Below, piece after piece: positions 1 to 5,477 of a stretch of 6,474 bases of DNA (position 1 is its first letter; each line of letters begins with the position of its first letter). Below the pieces are notes generated by a model, which saw nothing but the letters and a program-made list of their open reading frames with translations, did not search any database and was not told the origin of the DNA. The DNA comes from Cytophagales bacterium (GTDB lineage Bacteria; Bacteroidota; Bacteroidia; Cytophagales; MED-G16): positions 1-6,474 of the forward strand of contig JAPYTU010000082.1 of NCBI GenBank assembly GCA_029940715.1, written 5' to 3'. Both the position numbers and the translations under genes were made by a program.

Positions 1-1
1 T

Positions 2-520
2 AAGAAGGATTACATTGGAACGTTTTGTGTTTCTACAGGATTTGGTAGTGATGAGCTTTGTAAAAAGTATGAAGATGATAACGATGACTATAGTAGCATT
101 ATGGTAAAAGCATTAGCTGATCGCTTAGTAGAGGCATTTTCTGAATATCTACATAAGCAAATTAGAATTAGTATTTGGGGGTATGCTAAAGATGAAGCTA
201 CAACAAATGAAGATTTAATTAAAGAAAAATACGAAGGAATAAGACCAGCACCTGGTTATCCTGCATGTCCTGATCATCTTGAGAAAAATACTCTTTGGAA
301 ACTTATGGATGTTGAAAAAAAAATTGGAGTTAAACTCACTGAAAGTTTTGCTATGTGGCCAGCATCTTCAGTTTCAGGGTATTATTTTGCTAATAATAAT
401 GCAAAATATTTTGGACTCGGTAAAATATCAAGTGATCAGGTAATAGATTATGCAAAAAGAAGAAAGATAAGTATTGAAAAAGCAAAAAAATGGCTGAATC
501 CAAATATTAATGATGTTTGA
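2..520 (+). CDS. metH: Cobalamin-dependent methionine synthase, C-terminal activation domain (5' end outside window)
   Basis: The reading frame is open from the first bases of the window and ends at TGA 518-520, so this is the last 172 codons of a roughly 1200-residue enzyme. MetH moves a methyl group from methyltetrahydrofolate through cobalamin to homocysteine in the cytoplasm. This part is the activation domain, which binds S-adenosylmethionine and reductively remethylates oxidised cobalamin. Visible family motifs are DDYSSIMVKALADRL (about nt 80-124), the SAM-binding RPAPGYPACPDH (242-277), ESFAMWPASSVSGYYF (341-388), which holds the tyrosine matching the SAM-contacting Tyr1189 of E. coli, and the closing WLNPN. 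The alignment runs to the normal C-terminus, so the 3' end is intact. The ATG at 101 is internal to the domain and is not the start. Cobalamin-binding and substrate domains lie upstream and cannot be seen. Confidence 0.96.
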   Translation, partial: KKDYIGTFCVSTGFGSDELCKKYEDDNDDYSSIMVKALADRLVEAFSEYLHKQIRISIWGYAKDEATTNEDLIKEKYEGIRPAPGYPACPDHLEKNTLWKLMDVEKKIGVKLTESFAMWPASSVSGYYFANNNAKYFGLGKISSDQVIDYAKRRKISIEKAKKWLNPNINDV

Positions 521-532
521 TATTTTTGTAAA

Positions 533-563
533 TTGGTCTTTATAGATTTTTCATTTAAATTTG
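533..563 (+). promoter_or_regulatory. Bacteroidota-type promoter upstream of the SLBB export gene
   Basis: TTG at 533-535 and TAAATTTG at 556-563 are separated by exactly 20 bases. This matches the Bacteroidota primary-sigma consensus TTG-N19-21-TAnnTTTG. The expected start of transcription is about nt 570, which gives an untranslated leader of roughly 90 nt before the ATG at 659 and places the hairpin at 576-630 inside the transcript. It lies just after the metH stop codon and would drive the export gene and murQ. The assignment rests on consensus and spacing only. Confidence 0.6.
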
Positions 564-575
564 CGTTTCATCTAG

Positions 576-630
576 ATACTCATAAGAGTTACCAACCGTA
601 GGGGAACGGTGGTTTATTTGATGAGAGTAT
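576..630 (+). promoter_or_regulatory. Long imperfect hairpin in the metH / export-gene intergenic region (structured leader, attenuator or terminator)
   Basis: An outer stem pairs ATACTC (576-581) with GAGTAT (625-630). A roughly symmetric internal loop follows (about 582-590 and 614-624). The apical stem pairs ACCAACCGT (591-599) with ACGGTGGT (606-613), 8 bp with A595 bulged, closed by the hexaloop AGGGGA (600-605). The apical stem is the most GC-rich patch in the intergenic region. The fold sits downstream of the predicted promoter, so it should be in the leader of the export gene. Directly after the apical stem comes TTTATTTG, a broken U-tract, so it might also stop metH transcripts or attenuate the leader. 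I do not recognise it as a known riboswitch class. Confidence 0.5.
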
Positions 631-658
631 ATACTAAACCTCTATTAAATAATAATTA

Positions 659-3436
659 ATGATTAAAAATATTTTAGTTCTTCTACTTATTTTGATTCCA
701 TATATTTCTAATTCACAATCATTAGAAGATGTAAATTCCCAGGCTACAAGTATGGGAATTACTACTCAGTCAGATATACTAAAGGAGTTAGCTAGTAGGG
801 GTATGACTGTAGATGATGCTCGTAGGATGGCACTTATTTATGGCCTTGATTACGACGAATATATTTCTCAGTATATAACTAAAACACCAGCGACGACAAC
901 AGGTATGACTACACTACCTACCGTATCAGAATTAACATTTTTACCTGATACTATACAAGAAATTTTAAAAGATTCTTTGCAAGAAGATATTATAAAGTCA
1001 CTTAATTATTTTGGTTATGATATATTTATAAATAATCCTTTTGGAAATAAAGAGTATTTGGTAGGAAATATTGATGAGGGATATATACTAGCTCCTGGAG
1101 ATGTGCTTAGAATATACGTTTTTGGAGATAATACGTACCAGGCTGAAGTTAAAATAGATCTTAATGGAAATATATTGCTACCTGATATTGGAATGTTTTT
1201 TGCTTCTGGATACACTTTTTCATCATTAAAAAATAGATTAAATGCATTTCTTGGAAAATCATTTTCTGGACTTATAGATTCACCAAAAAGATCGTTTCTA
1301 GATGTCTCATTAACTCAACTTAGACCAGTGAAAATTACGGTACTTGGAGAGAGTAATGCTCCTGGACCTCATCTTATAAGTGGTTTTGCGACTGTGCTCA
1401 ATGCTTTATATGCTTCTGGAGGTATCAAGACTTCAGGTTCACTAAGAGATATCCAGGTTTTTAGAAATAATAAACTAAGAAAAACAATTGATTTGTATGA
1501 CTACATAACTAGAGGATCTCTTGATGGTGATATAAGGCTTATGAATAATGATATAATATTTATTCCAATTAGGGTAAATACTGTCGAGCTTAGTGGAACA
1601 GTAAAAAATCCTTCTATTTATGAACTTAAAGATAATGAAGGAATTAATAATTTATTAGATTATTCTGGGGGTCTTAACGCAAACTCTTCTTCACTAGCTG
1701 TAATTGAGAGAATAAAACCAATATCTGAAAGATCAGTCAATAATGTATATAATAAATTCCTTACTTCTTTTGATATATCGAAGTCTTTTACATCAAAAAA
1801 AACAATTTATACTGTAAAAAAAGGTGAGTATTTGTATGTTATAGCAAAAAAATTTAATGTGTCAGTCTCTGAATTAAAAAAGTGGAATAATTTATCATCT
1901 AATCATTTATCTATTAATCAAAAAATTAAAATTCTTCATAATGATTTTATTCTTTTAGATGGTGATAAGGTAACATTTAATCCTATTCCTGATAAAATTT
2001 TAAATTCGGTTTCAGTAGTTGGATCTGTTAATCAACCAGGCTTTTATCCTTTAGATAATTACTCTGATCTAAAAAAATTGATTGTCGAGGCCGCACAAAA
2101 TATATTACCCAGGACATATCTTGGTAAAGTAGATGTCTCTAAAGAAAACTTGGATGGATCCAGATCATTCAATACGTATAATCTTGAGATGATATTAGGT
2201 GACTCAGTAAATGTTACTCTTGAGGATCAGGATGAGGTGCGAGTTTTTTCACTTGACGAAATTGAGGGTGATGATGGAATTTCTTTATCTGGTTTTGGTG
2301 TCACTGATTCTGTTTTTAGTGTATGGAGGGAGAATTTAAATTTATATGATGTTGTATTTTCTTCAACACAATTTAACAATCAAGATTTTCAATCAGATTT
2401 TCTTAGAACCAGGGTAGATGTTAAAAGATTTGATAAGAGTTCTGGATTATATTCAATAATTCCTCTTGATATGGATGATGATAGAGATTTCTTACTATTG
2501 CCGAAAGATGAAATAGTTTTGTATTCTAAAGATGTTACAGAGAATTTAACTCCAACATATCAAATTACTGGTTTTGTTAATACTCCAGGAACCTATAGGC
2601 TAGATACAATTCTGACAGTAGAAGACGCATTACTCAATGCAAATGGTCTTGCTGAATTTGCTGATGTTAACAGGGTAGCGGTATATTCTTTAGATTACAC
2701 ATCTCCATTAAGGTCGTCTACTTTAAAATATGTGACTCTTGATTTAGATTATATCAATGGTAAAACTGATAAACCCAAGAAAATAAATATTGTAAAATCA
2801 TTTGATAGGATTTCTTTGTATAGAGATCCTAATATTAAAGATGTTGTTACTGTGACTGTAAATGGAGAAGTTAATTCTCCTGGAACAGTTACTCAAGAAA
2901 ATTTTGTTGAATCTATGTTAGAAGTCTTACGGAAAGCTGGTGGTTTAACAAGTTTTGCATCTCTTGAATCATCTTATATTATTAGAGATGGTGAATTGAT
3001 AAATTATAATTTTAATAATTTAAATAAAGCATTTTTAAGGGATGGAGATATTATCAACATTTCTGGAAAATATGAAGAGATAACAGTTACTGGTGCCGTT
3101 AATAATCCATCTAAATCAATTTATGAAACAAATTATTCTGTAAGAAAGTATGTTAGGTTATCAGGTGGAAAACTTTCAACCACACAAGGAAAACCTTATG
3201 TTATATACCCTAGTGGTAAAGCTATGAGAGTAGGTTTTTTAAGAAATCCAAAAGTTTATCCTGGCTGTGAGATTTTTGTTCCTTTTGAAGAAAAAGTTCC
3301 ATTATCAGATAGATTTGCTGAAGCTTTTACTAGATCACTTGATAAGATAGTTATGTTCTCTACATTAGCTACAACTACTCTTACAACTATATTTCTTGTT
3401 AAAAACCTTAGAGATAAAGATGATGAGAATCCATAA
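659..3436 (+). CDS. Wza-superfamily SLBB polysaccharide export protein with an embedded LysM domain
   Basis: This 925-residue envelope protein should form or line an outer-membrane polysaccharide export channel. Residues 1-20 are a signal peptide (MIKN, then an ILVLLLILIPY core, ending SNSQ). It has no lipobox cysteine, unlike classical Wza lipoproteins. The polysaccharide-export (PES) domain is about 140-225 and opens GYILAPGDVLRIYVFG. SLBB-type repeats with the G-x-V-x-x-PG core follow at about 226-305, 309-445, 449-535, 634-715, 729-800 and 806-877, with a divergent one near 545-630. A LysM domain (383-426, starting IYTVKKGEYLYVIAKKF) lies inside the second repeat. A hydrophobic helix at about 897-917 precedes a charged tail, as in the C-terminal helix of Wza. 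The ATG follows an A/T-rich stretch with no Shine-Dalgarno. murQ begins 19 bp downstream. The polymer exported is unknown, and no glycosyltransferase or Wzc gene is in view. Confidence 0.88.
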   Translation: MIKNILVLLLILIPYISNSQSLEDVNSQATSMGITTQSDILKELASRGMTVDDARRMALIYGLDYDEYISQYITKTPATTTGMTTLPTVSELTFLPDTIQEILKDSLQEDIIKSLNYFGYDIFINNPFGNKEYLVGNIDEGYILAPGDVLRIYVFGDNTYQAEVKIDLNGNILLPDIGMFFASGYTFSSLKNRLNAFLGKSFSGLIDSPKRSFLDVSLTQLRPVKITVLGESNAPGPHLISGFATVLNALYASGGIKTSGSLRDIQVFRNNKLRKTIDLYDYITRGSLDGDIRLMNNDIIFIPIRVNTVELSGTVKNPSIYELKDNEGINNLLDYSGGLNANSSSLAVIERIKPISERSVNNVYNKFLTSFDISKSFTSKKTIYTVKKGEYLYVIAKKFNVSVSELKKWNNLSSNHLSINQKIKILHNDFILLDGDKVTFNPIPDKILNSVSVVGSVNQPGFYPLDNYSDLKKLIVEAAQNILPRTYLGKVDVSKENLDGSRSFNTYNLEMILGDSVNVTLEDQDEVRVFSLDEIEGDDGISLSGFGVTDSVFSVWRENLNLYDVVFSSTQFNNQDFQSDFLRTRVDVKRFDKSSGLYSIIPLDMDDDRDFLLLPKDEIVLYSKDVTENLTPTYQITGFVNTPGTYRLDTILTVEDALLNANGLAEFADVNRVAVYSLDYTSPLRSSTLKYVTLDLDYINGKTDKPKKINIVKSFDRISLYRDPNIKDVVTVTVNGEVNSPGTVTQENFVESMLEVLRKAGGLTSFASLESSYIIRDGELINYNFNNLNKAFLRDGDIINISGKYEEITVTGAVNNPSKSIYETNYSVRKYVRLSGGKLSTTQGKPYVIYPSGKAMRVGFLRNPKVYPGCEIFVPFEEKVPLSDRFAEAFTRSLDKIVMFSTLATTTLTTIFLVKNLRDKDDENP
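1805..1936 (+). other. LysM domain coding segment nested in an SLBB repeat
   Basis: Codons 383-426 of the export protein encode a canonical LysM: IYTVKKGEYLYVIAKKFNV, then SVSELKKWNNL, then LSINQKIKIL. This is the usual Y-x-V-x-x-G-x-x-L-x-x-IA-x-x-F, S-x-x-x-L-x-x-WN-x-L and L-x-x-x-Q-x-I-x-I pattern. LysM domains bind GlcNAc-containing glycans such as peptidoglycan. The segment splits an SLBB repeat: the VELSGTVKNPSIYEL and AVIERIKP strands lie before it, and the closing LLDGDKVTFNPI strand lies after it. A polar, serine- and lysine-rich linker leads in, and a short linker leads out. Confidence 0.9.
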
Positions 3437-3455
3437 AAATCTTAAAAATTAAAAT

Positions 3456-4256
3456 TTGTCAATTACCGAATCATTTTCCTTATATGATAATTTAGAAAAT
3501 AAATCTACTTTAGAATTATTAGGTATTATTAATAAAGAAGATAAGAAAGTTGCTTATGAAGTAGAAAAATCTTTAAATGATATTAAAATTCTTGTTGACA
3601 AAGTATTTAATAGGATGTCTAGAGGAGGTAGACTTTTTTACATTGGATCCGGAACACCTGGTAGACTTGGTATTGTTGACGCATCTGAGTGTCCTCCTAC
3701 ATTTGGAGTTGATAATAATGTTATAATAGGATTAATTGCTGGAGGTGATAATGCTATAAGAAATTCTGTGGAAAAAGCTGAGGATGATATGTCTCAAGCA
3801 TGGAAAGACTTAATTACTCATAATATAAATGATAAGGATTCTGTTATTGGAATAACAGCATCAGGTAAAACACCGTATGTGGTAGGGGGGTTAAGAGATT
3901 GTCAGAAGAATAATATATTTACTGGTCTTCTAACATGTAATAATAATGTAAAAGCTTCAAGTTTTTCTGATGTTATAGTAGAGATTATTGTTGGAGCTGA
4001 GGTGGTAACAGGTAGTACTAGGATGAAATCTGGAACTTCTCAAAAGCTTATACTTAATATGATATCTACTACCCTTATGATAAAACTTGGAAAAGTAAGA
4101 GGTAATAAGATGGTTGATATGCAGCTCTCTAACTCAAAACTTGTTGATAGGGGAGTTCGATTTGTTTCTGATGAGCTTGGCATTACCTATAAGGAGGCAG
4201 AGAAAAGAATAGACAATTATAAGTCCGTAAGAAAGGCAATAGATTCTTATACATAA
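3456..4256 (+). CDS. murQ: N-acetylmuramic acid 6-phosphate etherase
   Basis: MurQ cleaves the lactyl ether of MurNAc-6-phosphate to give GlcNAc-6-phosphate and D-lactate, a cytoplasmic step of peptidoglycan recycling. The 266 residues form one SIS (sugar isomerase) domain plus a C-terminal helical part, close to the length of other Bacteroidota MurQ proteins. Signatures are GGRLFYIGSGTPGRLG (57-72), DASECPPTFGV (75-85) with Glu78 matching catalytic Glu83 of E. coli, VEKAED (105-110) with Glu109 matching catalytic Glu114, ITASGKTPYV, and VVTGSTRMKSGTSQKLILNM (183-202). The start is TTG 3456: an in-frame TAA lies two codons upstream, no ATG is available before the conserved ITES opening, and the protein aligns from there. 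It lies 19 bp after the export gene, probably in the same transcript, and ends in a strong terminator. Pro68 replaces the usual serine of GAGTSGR in the phosphate loop, which is unusual. Confidence 0.95.
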   Translation: MSITESFSLYDNLENKSTLELLGIINKEDKKVAYEVEKSLNDIKILVDKVFNRMSRGGRLFYIGSGTPGRLGIVDASECPPTFGVDNNVIIGLIAGGDNAIRNSVEKAEDDMSQAWKDLITHNINDKDSVIGITASGKTPYVVGGLRDCQKNNIFTGLLTCNNNVKASSFSDVIVEIIVGAEVVTGSTRMKSGTSQKLILNMISTTLMIKLGKVRGNKMVDMQLSNSKLVDRGVRFVSDELGITYKEAEKRIDNYKSVRKAIDSYT

Positions 4257-4284
4257 AAAGACCCTAATAAAAGGGTCTTTTTTT
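4257..4284 (+). terminator. Intrinsic terminator after murQ
   Basis: A perfect 9-bp stem, AAAGACCCT (4257-4265) paired with AGGGTCTTT (4272-4280), encloses the loop AATAAA and is followed by T residues to 4284. It begins at the base after the murQ stop codon. The A-tract on the 5' side mirrors the T-tract, so it could work in both directions. It closes the export gene-murQ transcription unit and separates it from the insert downstream. Confidence 0.93.
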
Positions 4285-4304
4285 AATTGTTTAGTTATAA
4301 GAAC

Positions 4305-4349
4305 AATCTACAACTATCCAAGAAAAATTCAAAAGAGGAGTGGGGTTAG
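4305..4349 (+). repeat. 45-bp direct repeat, left copy (flanks hsdM stub and peptidase gene)
   Basis: The sequence opens AATCTACAACTATCCAAGAA and closes GGAGTGGGGTTAG. It matches 5346-5390 at 43 of 45 positions, in the same orientation. The differences are A/T at repeat position 32 and G/T at position 39. The homology starts and stops sharply at both ends. It lies 20 bp beyond the murQ terminator. It could be an end repeat left by insertion, or a copy of a dispersed repeat. I do not recognise the element. Confidence 0.9.
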
Positions 4350-4413
4350 TCTTCGCCTTTGTTTTGGGAACACCGCTTGACTACCTTCAAAAATTTAAAG
4401 TCTGTTTCCCCCA
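4341..4413 (+). ncRNA. Possible folded RNA segment downstream of the left repeat
   Basis: Nested pairing can be drawn by eye. TGGGG (4341-4345) pairs with CCCCA (4409-4413), TAGTC (4347-4351) with GACTA (4379-4383), and a small hairpin pairs TGTT (4360-4363) with AACA (4369-4372) around TTGGG. The stretch is more GC-rich than its surroundings and lacks a convincing reading frame. The stems are short and the right repeat copy does not carry this part, so it may be chance pairing, part of a decayed element, or a small RNA. Confidence 0.2.
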
Positions 4414-4479
4414 ATTAATAGATAAATGAAAAATTTATAAATTTATTTTGAGATGAATACTGATTGACGAGAATTAATA

Positions 4480-4487
4480 TATTTTTG
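4480..4487 (+). promoter_or_regulatory. Candidate -7 element upstream of the hsdM stub
   Basis: TATTTTTG fits the Bacteroidota TAnnTTTG -7 box. It would start transcription about 12 nt before the ATG at 4506, and would be the old promoter of the restriction locus, now serving the peptidase gene. The nearest TTG (4464-4466) is only 13 bases upstream instead of about 20, so the -33 box is missing or poor. Confidence 0.25.
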
Positions 4488-4505
4488 ATTGTTCAAAAGC
4501 TTTGT

Positions 4506-4619
4506 ATGTCTAAAATAGCAAAACAACAACTCCAGTCGTACCTCTGGGAAAGCGCAAACATCCTTAGGGGAAAAATAGACAGTGGAGATTTTAAGCATTA
4601 CATTATTCAACACTACTAA
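4506..4619 (+). pseudogene. hsdM: hsdM stub: first ~33 codons of a type I restriction-modification methyltransferase
   Basis: ATG 4506 opens a 37-codon frame ending at TAA 4617-4619. Its product starts MSKIAKQQLQSYLW and continues ESANILRGKIDSGDFKHYI. This is the N-terminal helical signature of HsdM (HsdM_N), the modification subunit of type I restriction enzymes, where LW-x-AA-x-ILRG-x-I-D-x-x-x-YK-x-YI is strongly conserved. A normal HsdM has about 500 or more residues with DPPF/NPPY and SAM-binding motifs, and none of that is here. After GDFKHYI the frame runs IQHY and stops, and no hsdS or hsdR lies in the window. The stop overlaps the next start as TAATG. The likely cause is an internal deletion that joined the hsdM 5' end to sequence just before the peptidase gene. 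The stub cannot methylate DNA, but its translation may still couple to the peptidase gene. Confidence 0.8.
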
Positions 4620-5335
4620 TGGAAGATCAGATTTTAAATATACAAGGAGTTGATGTTACGTTATTTCGCAGTCATCGCGCAAAGAGTTTGAACATTACTA
4701 TCAAACCTTTTAGGGGTGTTCGTGTATCTGTTCCACATTCCTTAAGTTTTAAAAAAGCAAAAGAAGCAACGGAACAACGAATCAATTGGATTAAGTCCAA
4801 TTTATCTAAGATGCAAAAAGTAGAAGATATGTTTACAGTATTTAATCTTGATACGAAGTTCCAAACACGAACACATCATTTAGACATTAAGGTTTCAGAT
4901 ACAGACAAAGTCAGAAGTGTTGTTAGAAATAACACAATAGCGGTTACAATACCATATTCCAATAAAATAGAGGATGCTGAGGTTCAAATTGAAATCCGAA
5001 AAGCAATAGAACGTGCTTGGCGTAAAGAAGCCAAAGATTATCTTCCTTTAAGAGTTAAAGAACTGGCAGAGAAGCACAAGTTTGAATATAAAAATGTAGC
5101 CATTAAGAATGCAAAAACACGATGGGGAAGTTGTTCGTTTAATAATAATATTAACTTAAGTCTCCATCTAATGCGTTTACCAGATCGCCTCATTGATTAT
5201 GTCATACTCCACGAATTGGTTCATACAAAGATTAAAAACCATAGTAGAAATTTCTGGCAACTCTTAGACATCGTTTCTGGTAATGCAAAGAAATTAGATC
5301 GAGAAGTTAAAGATTGTAGGATACAGATTTATTAA
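4619..5335 (+). CDS. YgjP/DUF45-family zinc metallopeptidase (M48-like), type I restriction accessory
   Basis: The 238-residue protein belongs to the YgjP-like, or DUF45 (COG1451), predicted metal-dependent hydrolases. The zinc motif HELVH (198-202) is present with third ligand His208 in KNHSRNFW, and the family motif TRWGSCS lies at 167-173. The N-terminal half is the usual beta-rich DUF45 region (RSHRAKSLNITIKP, then VRVSVP). It has no signal peptide, so it is probably cytosolic. Length and motifs look complete, so the enzyme may be active. The substrate is unknown. Members often sit beside hsdR of type I restriction systems, which fits the hsdM stub it overlaps by one base (TAATG). Twelve of its 18 arginine codons are CGN, against 1 of 12 in murQ, which points to a foreign origin. 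No clear terminator follows. Confidence 0.9.
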   Translation: MEDQILNIQGVDVTLFRSHRAKSLNITIKPFRGVRVSVPHSLSFKKAKEATEQRINWIKSNLSKMQKVEDMFTVFNLDTKFQTRTHHLDIKVSDTDKVRSVVRNNTIAVTIPYSNKIEDAEVQIEIRKAIERAWRKEAKDYLPLRVKELAEKHKFEYKNVAIKNAKTRWGSCSFNNNINLSLHLMRLPDRLIDYVILHELVHTKIKNHSRNFWQLLDIVSGNAKKLDREVKDCRIQIY

Positions 5336-5345
5336 TCTATATTCT

Positions 5346-5390
5346 AATCTACAACTATCCAAGAAAAATTCAAAAGTGGAGTGGTGTTAG
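5346..5390 (+). repeat. 45-bp direct repeat, right copy
   Basis: This is the second copy of the 4305-4349 repeat, at 43/45 identity and in direct orientation. It starts 10 bp after the peptidase stop codon. The two copies start 1041 bp apart and bracket the hsdM stub and the peptidase gene. Recombination between them would excise the pair cleanly and leave one copy between murQ and the helicase gene. Confidence 0.9.
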
Positions 5391-5394
5391 AGTT

Positions 5395-5408
5395 ATTGAT
5401 TAATCAAT
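5395..5408 (+). repeat. 14-bp perfect palindrome before the helicase gene
   Basis: ATTGATTAATCAAT equals its own reverse complement. It lies 4 bp after the right direct repeat and about 70 bp before the helicase ATG. It could be an operator half-site pair, a weak hairpin (5-bp stem with a TTAA loop) followed by CTTTT, or chance in AT-rich DNA. Confidence 0.35.
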
Positions 5409-5438
5409 CTTTTAAAGCCTTTAAAATTGAAATATTTA

Positions 5439-5446
5439 TAAATTTG
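5439..5446 (+). promoter_or_regulatory. Candidate -7 element of the helicase promoter
   Basis: TAAATTTG is identical to the -7 box proposed upstream of the export gene and predicts a start near nt 5453, about 25 nt before the ATG at 5478. No TTG lies 19-21 bases upstream; the region there reads TTTTAAAGC. The -33 box is therefore weak. Confidence 0.35.
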
Positions 5447-5477
5447 CAACAATTAATTCCAAAAAAAGAAACTCCTT

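Noticed and set aside
101..520. Stand-alone 139-residue gene starting at ATG 101
   Set aside because: The frame is open back to nt 2 and encodes conserved MetH sequence there, so the ATG is an internal methionine (SIMVKAL).
521..528. TATTTTTG just after the metH stop as a -7 promoter box
   Set aside because: No TTG occurs 19-21 bases upstream. The box at 556-563 has correct spacing and was preferred.
576..630. Known riboswitch (SAM, cobalamin, cyclic-di-GMP) near metH
   Set aside because: None of the conserved cores I know for these classes is present, and the element lies downstream of metH and upstream of an unrelated gene.
1015..1215. 66-codon open frame on the minus strand
   Set aside because: It lies entirely inside the PES domain of the export gene, has no recognisable motif and no upstream signals. 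It is a shadow frame.
4341..4390. Integron attC-like site, because a GTTAGTC-like core and folding arms flank a one-gene segment
   Set aside because: The core does not match GTTRRRY, there is no matching RYYYAAC partner, and the right copy lacks the arms.
4304..4429. Plus-strand open frame through the left repeat (TTIQEKFK...)
   Set aside because: It has no start codon, stops bound it closely, and the right copy diverges straight after the repeat. There is no protein family I recognise.
4305..5390. Insertion sequence or transposon with the 45-bp repeats as its ends
   Set aside because: The repeats are direct, not inverted, and no transposase or recombinase gene or fragment lies between them.
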